Program-made: the position numbers and the translations under genes
In this document: piece by piece, positions 47,826 to 59,596 of the stretch
How positions within the stretch are numbered: the first letter of the stretch is position 1
How the letters are laid out: every line of letters starts with the position of its first letter
Origin: Dactylorhiza incarnata
Lineage: Eukaryota > Streptophyta > Magnoliopsida > Asparagales > Orchidaceae
Reading direction: 5' to 3'
DNA: 64,000 nucleotides
NCBI GenBank assembly: GCA_033032865.1
Contig: JAWHQI010000001.1
Location: forward strand, 3,246,001-3,310,000
Notes under the pieces: model-generated
The model's database searches: none
The model's input: only the letters and a program-made list of their open reading frames with translations
What the model was told of the DNA's origin: nothing

Positions 47826-49295
47826 TAAGCAACACATTACCTATCTGAGACACGAGAAATCCATATCTCTTAGGCTCAAATCTTGGTCTACCAGATCTAC
47901 GTAGGACTTGTGTTTCTTTAGCAGACTCTCTAGCTACAATTACTTGTAGTCCTTGATCAGGTTCCAATTCAGGTTCATTTTCAGTTTGTGATTCTTGAAC
48001 TTCTTCAAGTTCTACCTTTGCAGTCTTTCTGGATAAGAACTCTTTCTCTAAAAAGACGTTAGTCCTTGCGACAAACACTTTTTCCTCAAACGATATGTAG
48101 AAGTAGTACACTTTGGTTTCCGTAGGATACCCCACTAGATAACACTTATCCGACTTGGGTTCTAGCTTGTCAGGCATTTGACGTCCCATGTATGCCTCAC
48201 AGCCCCAAATCTTAATAAAAGACATACTAGGACGCTTCCAAGTCTATATCTCATATGGTGTCTTTAGAACCATTTTCATTGGAGCATGATTTAAAGTGAA
48301 ATCAGCAGTCTCTAGAGCAAATCCCCAAAAGGAAACGACAGATCTACATGACTCATCATGGACCACAGCATGTCTAACAAAGTACGATTCCTCCTCTCAG
48401 AAACACCATTATGTTGTGGTGTTCTAGGTGGAGTGAGTTATGATATAATACCACACTCTTTCAGATGATCACGAAACTCATGACTTAGGTATTCGCCACC
48501 TCGATCAGATCAGAGTGCCTTAATCCTTTTTCCTAGTTGGTTCTCTACTTCATTCTTAAACTCTTTGAACTTTTCAAAGGTTTCAGATTTACACTTAATA
48601 AGATATATATATATCCATATCTACTGAAATCATCAGTAAATGTACCAAATTAGTAGTACCCACATCTACCCGTAGAACGCATGGGTCCACATACATCACT
48701 ATGTATTACACCCAAGAGATCATCAACCCTCCCAATACAACTAGTGAAAGGGGCTTTTGTCATCTTGCCTAAAAAACATGACTGACATCTCTCAAATGAT
48801 TCATAATCAAATGAGTCCAATAGTTCATCTTTATGGAACTTGGATATGCTTTTCTCATTTATATGGACCAAATGACAATGTAGGATTAGAGTCATTAGTT
48901 TTTAGTCTTTTGGTATTTTATATGTTATAGATTGGATGGTTTATGTTCAAAACGTATTAAACATTTGAGCAACGCCATAAAACGTCATTCTTATAAATAG
49001 AAGAACAATTGTTCTTAATCATAAAAGAAAAGCCATTCATGTCCAAACATGAAATAGAAATAATGTTTATACTTATAGTAGGAACGAAATAACAGTTATC
49101 AAGTTCAATAATTAGCCCCATGGGAAAGGAAAGATGGTACACTCCTACGGTAACGACAATAACTTTTGCTCCATTTCCAAAGCGTAGGTCTACCTCTCCT
49201 TTACCTAGCATTCTTCTCCTTCCCAGTTCTTGCAAATTTGTACAAATGTGAGAACTACATCCGGTATCCAATTCCCAAGATGAAGGAGCATACAT
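47826..49295 (-). pseudogene. pol: A pol 5' half: protease and integrase
   Basis: The protease motif ELDTGCSSHICTN is at about 49270 (D-T-G intact). A zinc-region block with FERCQSCFLGKMTKAPF is near 48790, and VIHSDVCGPM (first integrase Asp) near 48690. The core from 48640 to 48230 is in several frames, with a recognisable R(T/S)DRGGEY-type region near 48500 and a QHNGVSERRNRT-like block near 48400. The C-terminal linker (MSFIKIWGCEAYMGRQMPD, 48225) runs to RPRFEPKRYGFL at about 47880 and is cut by C at 47826. It continues at 29407. Confidence 0.85.
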
Positions 49296-49339
49296 GTTTA
49301 TTTCTATAACAAAATACCTGAAGCGAAAGTCACACTTCC

Positions 49340-50158
49340 CTTCTTCTTCAGATCCTTAATGTAGATGGGACAGTTCCTCCTCTAGTGCCCCGCCTTACCA
49401 CAAATGTGGCAATTTCCTTCTTCTGCTAATCCCTTCCTTTTCAGTACTGAAGATTTGGGATCAAGGTAAGACTTAGGTCCCACCTTAGTCTTCCTGAATC
49501 CCTTGCCCTTGCCTTTATGCACCATCAATATGGGGCCAATAGACTTGGTCTTCTTCATGGTGTTCTTGGAAGTTCTTAACATGCCTCGGAGCTCGGGCAA
49601 CTTCTTGTCAATATCATTCATGTTGTAGTTCAAGATGAACTGCTCGTAACTATCCAGCAACGATTGCAGGATCAGATCAGTAGCCAACTCATGGCCTAAA
49701 GGAAACCCTAGTCTCTGAAGGTTCTCAATATACCCAATCATCTTGAGTGCATATGTTCCCACTGGGTCTCGAGCTCCTATCTTGCACTAAAATAATTCTT
49801 TAAAGATGTCGAACATCTCTTGCCGAGCTTGCCATTGAAACATTTTCTTCAGGTGCTCGATAATTTCAAAACCACATATGGTCTCAAGTTGCTTTTGAAG
49901 CTCAGAGTTCATGGTAACGAGCATGAAGTATTCAACATCTAAGGATTCATCTTGATACTTCTTATAAGCAACTTTGTCAGTTCGGGAAGAAATCCTGGCC
50001 GACACTTCAGGGGGATCCTCTTCCAAGACATAGAACTTGCGCTCTTGCCTGAGAACAATTCTCAGGTTTCTATACAAGTCTAGGAAGTTAGTCCCGTTGA
50101 GCTTGTCCTTCTCAAGGATGGCTCTCAGGGACAAAGTGGAGTGAGATCCACTTGTCAT
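49340..50158 (-). pseudogene. gag: A gag, degenerate
   Basis: I chose ATG 50158 (MTSGSHSTLSLRAIL) over the upstream non-ATG extension because the conserved gag begins here. Blocks: LNGTNFLDLYRNLRIVLRQ, a QKQLETICGFEIIEHLKKMF helix region, then after a stop near 49785 MIGYIENLQRLGFPLGHEL, YNMNDIDKKLPELRGML and a CHICGKAGH knuckle at 49400 whose next codon is a stop. Confidence 0.88.
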
Positions 50159-51228
50159 GGAAGTTCTACAAGAATTATGCAAAATAAATTTTAGTACTAT
50201 ATTTCAAAACACATTTGATTTAAAAAGGTCTTTTATTAAATGCTCCCACTATTTTCTTCAAATTGATAACTCTTAATATCAATTCGGAAAGTTTATGCGA
50301 GCTACTCTCTAGTGGACAAGATCCATATTTCACCCCATCATAAGTCAGCTTTGGCTGATCACCCATAATATGGCTATTTAGGTAGGCTACTTTTGCCAAT
50401 TGCCTCACCATGCAACTCTTGTATGGTTGGTGAATAACTCTTTATTCGAATCCATCATATGGTGCATGCCAACCCTATGCCTCTAGGAACACAACCTATG
50501 AGGTCACCTAGATAAGTTGGACCCGATGTTGACAATGGGATATCACAATTATCCTCTTGCACCCTTACAAAGATAGATTAATGCACCTTGCTTTGGCTAA
50601 CACACACTTCATCGATCAAGGCAAGAAGAGTGTCATCCATCGGAAGGCATCCATATACTTAACATTGGATGAGGAATTTTTATGATAATCGATTAACATT
50701 TAATCATTGTGCACATTCACAAAATATAAAATTATAACATTCATAATCCAAATACATCTCAGATGTGCACAAAATAAAATCATCAACACTTTGAATAAAG
50801 GGCTAAATTTGAACATTTAGAACCCTTTTAAATCTCCAGATTTACATGCATTGGACACATGAAAAACAACTCCACTTATGCAGTTGACAAGCTCATCTCT
50901 CAATGCAGATTCAAAATCTAAGACATTTGGTTTCATAAACTATTCAGAGGGATGGTTACTTAAAAGGAGAAACAATTTCTGAAACATGAAAATCGCCGCA
51001 ATCACAGGCATTACTGGTGGGGTACTAAGGGGTCGCGCCCCTAGCAAAGTCTTAGGGGCAGAGCCCCTAACAGGGTTGATGGGGTAACGCCCCTGACATT
51101 GTATATCTATTTTTTTAATACACCACCAGAAACCTTTCAAAAAATACATCAAAATTGATGTTCCAAGAAGAAATCTAGACATTTAGAACACTTCAAAATT
51201 TCTTGATTTACACGCACTTGATCGCAAA
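50159..51228 (-). other. A 5' leader with serial hairpins
   Basis: This is the 1.07-kb untranslated leader between primer site and gag. At 51020-51095 three GC-rich inverted repeats lie in a row; the best is TTAGGGGC/GCCCCTAA with a 3-base loop (51052-51070). The rest is AT-rich without coding signal. Retroelement leaders often carry packaging and dimer signals, but that role is only inferred here. Confidence 0.6.
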
Positions 51229-51245
51229 CCTCCCTCTGATACAAC
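51229..51245 (-). other. A primer-binding site, mutated
   Basis: The minus strand reads gTTGTATCAGAGGGAGG next to the LTR; TGG of the usual initiator-Met site is now TTG. Confidence 0.75.
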
Positions 51246-52258
51246 TGTTGGGTTTTCACTAAACATGAGTGGAACAACACACTATATGTGCGCAGCGGAA
51301 TAAATAGACAAGAACAACCCTAAACAGTTACAGATATTGCAATTTCATGAATCAAGAAATAAATAGAGCAACACATTACAATATACCTGAGAGGGATTGA
51401 TTTAATACTCAACCAAGGTGCTCCAAAATCAGATCTAGAAACAAGCGGATGAGTTCCAAGCACAAAAATTATATCCGTGCTTCTACAACAGTCCACATGA
51501 GCGGAGGAGAACCCTATGCTTCTTGTCCAACAAGATCTGGGTCGGAGAAGGAGTTCCCTCAGCGTCTCCCATGGATTGCTAGATCCGTCCAAGGGAGAAG
51601 CGGCAATGGAGGCGACAGTCAGACGGGGGTCTCACAAAAATCTTGCGGAACGGTTCCACCTAAATCTCGAAAAGATGAAATCATAGGGAAATCCCAATCG
51701 CTTCCCTATTTATACCCAGGAGCATAAAATTAGATATCTACAGACCCGAGACTTTAATAAGAGTATTCAGTAAGTATCACCGTGATCACTAAAATATCAT
51801 CGAGACGATCTCGACGATATCATCGTGAAGATCTATATCGTCGAGACAATCTCAACGATATCGCCGTAATGACTAAAATATCATCGTGACAGTCACGACG
51901 ATATCACACAAAACTCAATGATACATTAAAGGTTGACAGTCGGTCATATCATCGTGAGCACTCGATGATATTCACAATATCATCGTGATGATCTCGACGA
52001 TACACGCAATGTCATCTTGAACAGAAGACAAAATGCTCCATACAATATTCATAATATCTTTGGAACATTTAGCCGACTCGAACCAACTCCGACGAGTCAT
52101 AGGATTGGTCCTTCACTCACATCCAATATGAGTAAGGCCAACACAATCCTTCCTCCAACTTCTCCAAATGCTCTTATGTGCGACCCTATAGGCTCATACC
52201 GCATTGGAAGTGTGACTAACTTCTTGATTATTTTGAGATCACCTTGGAAATACCAACA
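51246..52258 (-). repeat. A 5' LTR with CGACGATA-type motifs
   Basis: 1013 bases. TATA at 51706-51716 (minus gggtataaataggg). The inverted CGACGAT/ATCGTCG motif cluster lies at 51775-52010, immediately upstream. Confidence 0.92.
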
Positions 52259-53345
52259 GTCTAGTCATATGCACCAAAATATATAAGCTTTCCAAAGATC
52301 CCTTGATATTCAATCACATATTTTTAGCAATCCACCATCCTTAAAATTCCTTATATGTTGGTCATATTCATTGCCAGTGAGCTTCAAGTTTTGTTCAATG
52401 GGTATTTCAATTGGTTTACAAATGTCCTTCTCGTTTCCTTCAACAAAAATCTAGAACATACTTTCTCAGATATAGGCAAATCCCTTTATTGGTTCTAGCA
52501 ACTTCGATACCTTAGAAATATTTTAAATTTCTAAGGTACTATTTGATATAGAATCATTTGTTTAAATATCTTTCCGACTCAGAAATCATCATTTCATAAT
52601 TACTTGTAATTACTATGCAATGTATATAAGCCTAAAGGATAACTATTTTATCACCATCCTTTTTTTAAACAAAGGGTAAGCATGCCTTGAATTAGCATAT
52701 CTAATAGAAATCAATATTCTTGTGAATTTAGTATTCCATTGTCTTGAAGATTGCTTGAAACCATATAAGATTTCAGTAATTTATAAACCTTATAGAAGGC
52801 CCTCCTTGGTTGCTTAGACTTTCTGGTATCACCATATAAATTTCTTCATTAAGGTCTCCTTGTAGAATGACATTAGAAACAACTGTGCTAAAGACCAACC
52901 ATTAATAGCATCAAGAACCACATGATTGTAGGTTTCAAGGTAATACAATCCTTCTCGTGGTATGTATATGTTTGCCTTGAACTTGTCTATTGTTCTATTT
53001 GATTTATCTTTGATTTTATTAATCCACATGCATCCAATAGCAAAGTAACAAATTTCCAAGTTGTATTCATTTTTAACACTTCAAGTCCAATATTAATAAT
53101 TTTTCTCCAATTTATATCCTTCATAGAATCATGATAAGATGTGTGTTGATTGAAATTATTAAGTGAATAAATAATGGCTTGAAAAGTAGAAGATATTTAA
53201 TTGTAGTTAAGATGAGAAGAATGAGGATATCATACATTATTAGAAGCCAATGTATAGGATTCAAAATCTTTGAGTTTATTAGCCTTTTGAAGAACTCTGT
53301 TTGAACATTTGAGGAGATTGGTAAAATTATCAACGTTGAAGTTTC
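52259..53345 (-). pseudogene. pol: O: old copia element, reverse transcriptase half
   Basis: This is the other half of the element whose RNase H lies at 16259-16925. On the minus strand, a linker resembling DSMKDINWRK (near 53090) is followed by AIGCMWINKIKDKSNRTIDKF (53050-52990). Further RT sequence continues through several frames to an LTGNEYD and GKLIYF-type block close to 52280, where A inserted. Stops and shifts are dense, so it is much older than A. No catalytic YxDD could be placed with certainty. Confidence 0.7.
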
Positions 53346-53760
53346 AAAAAATTTGAGTTCGCTTACATCGAGTTGCTATGGTTTCATTATATATCTGACA
53401 ACTCGAATCCCTTTTCCTCCACCACCGCAAAACCTGGTGAGATTCAGGCATGATTTTCTTTCTAGAGAGAACCCAAGTCAGATCCTCAATCTTTTTCCCT
53501 TTTGGAAGATCCCAATCAAAACAAGACAAAAAATCTTATTCCAATGTAATTCATAGGTATAGAAAGAAGCCCCATTAGAGAGATCTTTTTTCTTTCGATT
53601 GCTAATACGAAATATAAGTACCACTACTACCAAACACCTTTGATCCTGAAATATCGATTGTTTGTTGCACCCTGTGAATGGGCCAAAGAATTTCAGAAAA
53701 TGTTCTTGGTGGAAAAAAGATGTGAGCCCGAGATTCATAGATCAAATTTGATCCATGAAT
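53346..53760 (-). pseudogene. ycf2: Plastid-derived ycf2 5' fragment (NUPT)
   Basis: The minus strand matches the start of plastid ycf2 as I know it: an FFHQEHF block (near 53705), a short stretch ending IFRISNRKK, a [14 protein letters not shown] block (53500-53450), [20 protein letters not shown] and YNETIA. Internal deletions and shifts split it into two frames. ycf2 is a large plastid gene; only its beginning is here, so this is nuclear-transferred, dead plastid DNA. Its order and orientation with the trnI-CAU relic at 53875 (divergent) match plastid gene order, which supports one transfer event. Confidence 0.85.
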
Positions 53761-53874
53761 CTCATAAAGAGTGAGAATTTTTGAACTCTCTCAATTCGAA
53801 GATCCTTATGTCTTTCATTGATTCCTCCTACAATTGGAATTTGGTTATTCACGATGTACAATGATCCCTGTTAA
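53761..53874. other. Plastid ycf2-trnI spacer (NUPT)
   Basis: This stretch resembles the plastid spacer between ycf2 and trnI-CAU, including the sequence around gatccctgttaagcatcc just before the tRNA. Confidence 0.7.
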
Positions 53875-53937
53875 GCATCCATGTCTGAATGGTGAAAGCG
53901 CCCAACCCAAGGCGCTAGGTCAATTCGTAGGTTCAAT
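53875..53937 (+). pseudogene. trnI-CAU: trnI-CAU relic, plastid-derived
   Basis: gcatccatgtctgaatggtg begins like the acceptor and D arms of plastid trnI-CAU. The anticodon loop is scrambled and the 3' acceptor strand is missing: similarity ends at gtaggttcaat. It cannot make a tRNA. Confidence 0.8.
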
Positions 53938-54208
53938 AGTATCAAAATGTATAGGCTCATCAAAATTATTGTAACACTGTAATTTTACTTTTAATTGTGT
54001 CTTTAATGGCCCATTGAGGGTTGGAATATGTTCATGCAAGTTCATTGCTGCTTTGGGGGTTAAGAGTCATTTGGAGTGGTTTCTACTCTACAGGGACAGG
54101 CACACGACCATGTATATGACCATGTACAATCCTTGGAACTAAAGTCTTCCAAAAAATTATCATGACCCTAACACAACTTGTGACATGACCTAGAGGAGGC
54201 AATGTTAC
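53938..54208. other. Unassigned target sequence left of E
   Basis: 270 bases without a recognised feature, continuing on the other side of E at 60839-60873. GTTAC at 54204-54208 is the E duplication. Confidence 0.5.
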
Positions 54209-55444
54209 TGTTAAAATTTTTGTAAGACCTTTATGGAGTGAGCAGGAGTTAGTCAACTTAGAGATACTAGCCAAAACAACCAGAAACAACTTGAGGCAAA
54301 CAAGTGATCTTTATTGAAAGCAACTTCAAATTACAAGGCAAGGCATGCTTGACGAGACATGATTCCGCCAGCACAAACACCAAAGGAAAAAACAGAAATT
54401 GAAGATAACTTGAGACTGCGCGGTCTCCCTTGCGACCTCAGCAACTCGCCAGACCGCAACCCGCTGCCGACCTCAGAACAACACCAGACCTTTGATCAGA
54501 CCGCACCCCTCCTTTCGAACTCCTGATTCTACCGAACTCCAGCAACACAACTCCAAGCCGCAGACCGCCCGAACACTTTCAGAGGAAGAGGTGATCGCTG
54601 CTGCCCGCACTATCCGCAGAAGCTGCACAAGAAGAGTTCAATCAGCAGACCACCCGATCAGACAAATAGAGACCGCAGCAAAGAAGAGAACTCGGCTTAC
54701 ACTTGGTGTGTCATAATATGCTGCTATAGTGGCTCCTATTTATAGGCGTGGGACCTGATCCAGTCACCACCCTATGAGATAGGATCACCAGCCTCCAGAC
54801 CGCGCGACCTGACTGGTCACACAGCGTGATCAGCAACAGAACTCATGCTTCATTTTGGTGAACTCGCCAGCTTCAACATCAACCATGAGAGACCGCCACT
54901 CTCACAGCAGATCGCGACTCCAAAGGAGATCGCCAGACCGCCCGAAGCTGTTCACCCCCTGTGTTCGCCCGAGACCGTGAACACAGCCAGTTCGCCATCA
55001 ACCCGCGAACTCCTGCTCGCATACCAGTCTCCTCCTGTGACCGCGAACTGAACCCGCGCGACTAAGACCCTTAGTCCGCGAATACCACCAGAAAGCCCGG
55101 TCAGACACCAGACCGCATTCTAGAGAAAACCTGGATCAAGCTGTGCAGTCACACTAAACCTCCACAGCCTTGAGGAAGACAATCTGCCACGCGATCACGA
55201 ACAGACCGCGCACACCTGAAGATGAACAACCCGCCACATGGTTAGAGACAGACCGCGCGGCCTTCACCTTCAGCCGCCTTGGACCAGACACCATCGGCCA
55301 TACCAGGAGACCGCAGCTAAGCTAAGACAAGCCAGACCGCAGAGGCAGACCGCCAAGTCATGCGGTCAAGACAGACCGCCCGACCTCCTCCCAGACCGCC
55401 CAGGTCCAAAAAGCCTCCTAACTTCCACTTCAAGAATTTCAACA
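54209..55444 (-). repeat. E 3' LTR
   Basis: 1236 bases from tgttaaaattt to atttcaaca. TATA at 54736-54746 (minus gcctataaatagg). On the plus strand the family heptamer reads AGACCGC and occurs many times, most densely at 54790-55400. Confidence 0.95.
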
Positions 55445-58400
55445 CTCCCCCTTGAAGTGGGAAGTTAAAACCAGCCCCAATAGGCTCCTTAGCCGTGTGA
55501 ACGGCCCCTTTGCCAGCGAAAAAGTGAAGATGTCTGCGACATTGTCCGCACTCCGCACATGCTCGATCGAAAGAGATCCCTCCAGCACCTTATCCCGTAT
55601 GAAGTGATGCTCGATCTCAATATGCTTGGTCCTTGCATGACAAACTGGATTAGTCACCAATTTGAGAGCACTCTCGTTGTCACCGCGTAACAGAGTCGGC
55701 TCCCGAACCTCCTTGTGAACGTCTCCCACCAACCTCCTAAGCCAGATGGCTTCCTGAGCTGCCAAGGCCGAAGCCTTGTATTCTGCTTCCGTGGTGGAGA
55801 CCGACACGGAATCCTGCTTCTTGCTGCACCATGATATAGCTGTAGGGCCCGCCATGAAGATGAATCCAGACGTCGACTTCCGATCATCTGAATCTCCCCC
55901 ATAATCAGCATCCATGTACCCGTGCACCTCGAAACCCGCATCCCTCCTGTATAGGAGACCCATGTCCGAGGTCGCCTTGACATACTTCAGAATGTTCTTG
56001 GCCGCTAGCAGATGAGGTACCCGTGGCTCCTCCATATATCGACTCACTCTGCCAACTGCATATGCAATATCCGGCCTCGTGATCATCAGATAGATCAAGC
56101 TCCCAACCAGAGCTCGGAACACCAACGGATCTTGCATAATCCTCCCCTCATCCTTCTGAAGCTTCATAGCCTTCTCCAGAGCTGTGGAAGTGCACTTCCC
56201 TTCCTTCATGCCGAATCGCTCCACGATCCGCTCCGCATATTTGGCCTGGGTCACCAGCACTCCACCTTCCTTCCTCTGCACCTCGAGTCCAAGGAAATGG
56301 TGAAGCTCACCTAAGTCCTTCATCTCGAACCTGATGGACAGCATGGCTCGAAGCTGTGCTACCTCCTCCTTTGAGTTCCCCGTCACGATCATATCGTCGA
56401 CGTATAACAGCATGATGACCTGAAGCTCCCCGCTCTTCTTGACGAACAAGCTTGAGTCTGAGTCTGAAACACCAAATCCACAGAATAGGAGATATTCTGC
56501 GATCTTCCCATACCACGCCCTCGGCACTTGCTTCAACCCATACAGGGCTTTCTTCAGCTTGCAGACATGCTCCGGAAAGTCTTCAGACACAAAGCTTGGT
56601 GGCTGGACCATGAAGATGTACTTGTCAATCTCGTCGTACAAGAAAGCGTTCTTGACGTCGAGCTGCCAAATCTCCCATCCACTGAACGCTGCCAAGGTAA
56701 TGATAAATCAAACTGAAGTCATTTTTTCCACCGGACTGAAAGTCTCCTCGTAGTCTTCACCGTATTGCTCCGAGAACCCCCGAGCTACAAGGCGAGCCTT
56801 GTACCGCTCGATACTGCCGTCAGCTTTCTTCTTGAGCTTGTAGACCCACTTGTATGTAACATGAGTGGTGCCCTTGGGCTTGGGCACGAGAGACCAGGTC
56901 TCATTCTTCTCGAGAGCTGCCATTTCTTCTTGCATCGCAACATCCCACTCCTTCACTCCTCTGGCCTTCTCAAAGCTCGACGACTCCCTCTCATCCAAGG
57001 GACCATCAAAGAAACAAGAGACGAAGCTCACCATGTTTCCTCCTATATAGCGTTCAGGGGCGGTGATCACTCGCTTCGACCTCCTCAGCTCCTTCCCCTG
57101 AATCGCATTGTCTTCAGCTGCTTCTTCCCTAGCTTCCCTTCCATACGTACTAGGAGCATCGCTCCCCCTGCTCCCTGAACCAGAAGCCCCCGTCTCAGAA
57201 CTAGAAGGAGATGGACCACCTGGTGACACAGATAGCTCCACCTAATGATTTTCCACAGCTCGCTCCAGCTCCTCCACCCTGCTTTCTGGTAGCTCCACAC
57301 CAGAAGACCCTTTGTAAGATGTCACCTCATCGAACACGACGTCGCGAGATACAACAAATCTCCGCGTCTCCGGGTCCATGCACTTCCATCCTTTCTTTCG
57401 CTCATCGTATCCCACAAAGACTAGCTTGCTTGCTTTTGCGTATAGCTTCGTGCGAAGCGCATCTGGGACGTGCACATAGCAGGTGGAACCAAACACCCAA
57501 AGGTGTGCCACACTTGGTTTCTCTTTGAACATCACCTCATGCGGGGTCAACATGTTGATGGGACTCAGAGGCATCCAATTGATGACGTAGGAAGCACAAG
57601 ACATTCCCTCCGCCCAGAAGGACTTTGGGATAATCTTGGCATGCAGCCAACACTTGCAGGTCTCCGTCAGATGACGGATCTTCCGCTCTGCAACTCCGTT
57701 CTGTTGTGGAGTATGTGCACAAGTGAGCTCCTTCCGGATGCCTGCCTTCCTGCAAAAACTAGAGAACTCACCAGAAGTGAACTTCGCTCCGTTGTCAGTT
57801 CTCAACTTCTTCACCCGCAGGCCAAGCCGACCCTCCACAAGCTCCTTGAACTCCACAAACTTGGCAAACGCCTCCGCCTTTTCTTTCAGGAAATATACCC
57901 AGACATATCTGGTGTAATCATCGATCAACACCAACATATATCTGCTTCCTCCGAGGCTTGGGGTAGCAGTTGGTCCCATCAAGTCACCGTGGATGCACTC
58001 CAACGACACACTACTCCTTGTCTGCGACTTGTCAAATGGTAGTCGATGAGACTTGACGAACTGACATCATGCACAAACATGACCCTCTCCATAGGAAGAT
58101 AGACTTGGCAGGCCCTTGACCAGACCTCTCACCGCCATAGCTTTCAGCTTGTCCATCCCTACGTGCCCCAACCTCTCATGCCATATTACGGCACCATCAT
58201 TCGTCTTCATCTTGTCGACATAGGAACTTGTCGATAAAACGAACAAGTCCTTCGCTCTCCTCCCGACATGGACGACCTCGGCCTTTACGGCCTCAACGTT
58301 GCGTAGAAACTTCACTTCTGTTAGGCCGAACAGAACGTGATACCTAGCATCTACAGCGTTGGTCACGGAGAAGAGGTTTTTCCTCATAACAGGCACGTGA

Positions 58401-59509
58401 TAGACACTCTTCAAGGTAAGTGGGCCTCTATCACTGCCTAAGGAGACAACCCCAACCTTCTCAACTGGATGAACAGTATTATCTGCAGTAATGATTGCAT
58501 TGTTACCTGTATAGGGCTGCGCAGAAGAAAGATTTGTCTCGTCTCCGGTGAGGTGATGACCACACCCCGAGTCCACAATCCACTCCTCCTGATAGTTGAT
58601 AGGAGCCGAGGATCCAACAGAAGCCGAGAAGGCTCCTCCCCATCCTCCATCAATATGCCTGGTCTCCGCTTCCTCTTTCTCTGCCGCATGCCCAGCTTGG
58701 GTAACCACCCTGCAATCCTTCCTGATGTGGCCAAAATTGCCACACTTGAAGCACTTGGGACCTTCTCCCTTCTTCTTTCCGTCAGCCTTGGGAGCATACC
58801 CCCTTTCCTGCTGTCCAGAAGTTAAAGGCCCATTACCTCTAGCGATCTTCTTCTTCTTATCCCACTTCTTCTTCTTCCCCGAGAAGAGCACCTCGCCATC
58901 TCCCCCAGCCACTGACAACCCCTCCATCTGTCTTGCTTAACATTCTTGCGAAGCAAGCAAGTTTTCCAGCTCCAACAGAGACAGCTGATTTGCCCATCCC
59001 TACAGCGACGTCACAAAGGCAACATATTCCTTTCGCAAGTCGCGGATAATGTGCCTCTTCAGCTTCGCCTCGGAGATAGGCTCATCAGGATCCAATGCAG
59101 AGATTTTAGCGCACAAGTTCTTCATCTTCAGAAAGAAAGTAGAGATAGGAAGATCACCCTGAGCCGACCTTGCCAGCTCATTCTCCAAGAAATGTAGCCT
59201 CGCTACATTCTTCTTGTTAAACAGCCCATCTAGGGCTCTCCAGATCTCCGTAGCTGATCCACATCCCAGAATGTGATCAAATAGATCAGGTGAAATTGCT
59301 CTCTTCAGAGCGAACTCTGCTTTGGCATTGAGCCGCCTCCAGTTCCTCACCTCATGTTGGTTATCTCCAACCAAAAACACTTCCTCCGTGCTCTCTCCTC
59401 CAACTACCTCCTAGAGGTCCTCACCCAGAAGATAGCTCTGCATACAAGACCTCCACTTCTTAAAGTTGGTCGAGTTGAGCATCTCAATTCCAAGACCCCT
59501 CGCTTCCAT
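55439..59509 (-). pseudogene. gag-pol: E gag-pol polyprotein with six nonsense codons
   Basis: A single frame of about 1357 codons runs from ATG 59509 (88 bases inside the primer site) to a stop at 55439-55441 formed by the LTR. Domains: gag (KKWRSCMQSYLLGEDL; 59480), CFKCGNFGHIRKDC knuckle (58740), protease VDSGCGHHLTG (58570), WHERLGHVGMDKL (58170), integrase LIDDYTRYVWVYF (57910), RTDNGAKF and PQQNGVAERK (57690), RT ALYGLKQVPRAWYG (56540) and YVDDMIVTGN (56400), RNase H DADYGGDSDDRKSTSGF (55900) and STTEAEYKASALAAQEAIWL (55770). Stops: 59411 TAG, 59000 TAG, 58937 TAA, 58067 TGA, 57242 TAG, 56708 TGA. Catalytic motifs look intact. Confidence 0.95.
55445..55457 (-). other. E polypurine tract
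   Basis: The minus strand reads cttcaagggggag directly before the LTR start TGTTGAAATT, the same as in D. Confidence 0.88.
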
Positions 59510-59584
59510 AGCTCTACCACTGGTTCCTTCTTCACAAAGGCGATGGCTACTCTAAGTTGTTCACTGCTCAACCACTCCAACCTC

Positions 59585-59596
59585 CCTCTGATACCA
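59585..59596 (-). other. E primer-binding site (initiator tRNA-Met)
   Basis: The minus strand reads TGGTATCAGAGG directly at the LTR edge. Confidence 0.95.

Larger units (their letters stand above)
16984..52258 (-). mobile_element. A: Ty1/copia retrotransposon, split by B and C
   Basis: LTRs at 16984-17978 and 51246-52258 start TGTTGGGTTTT and end ACCAACA (plus strand). The flanks are gccta (16979-16983) and gtcta (52259-52263), a 5-bp duplication with one change. The internal parts read on the minus strand: leader, gag, protease and integrase (51228-47826), a 119-base piece of the pol linker (29407-29289), then reverse transcriptase, RNase H and 3' region (20418-17979). The A frame resumes across each insertion after removing B or C and one TSD copy, which confirms the nesting. 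All coding parts carry stops. Confidence 0.9.

Noticed and set aside
56765..57178. Plus-strand ORFs opposite E pol (also 57470-58042 and 58469-58940)
   Set aside because: They are shadows of the well-supported minus-strand gag-pol frame.
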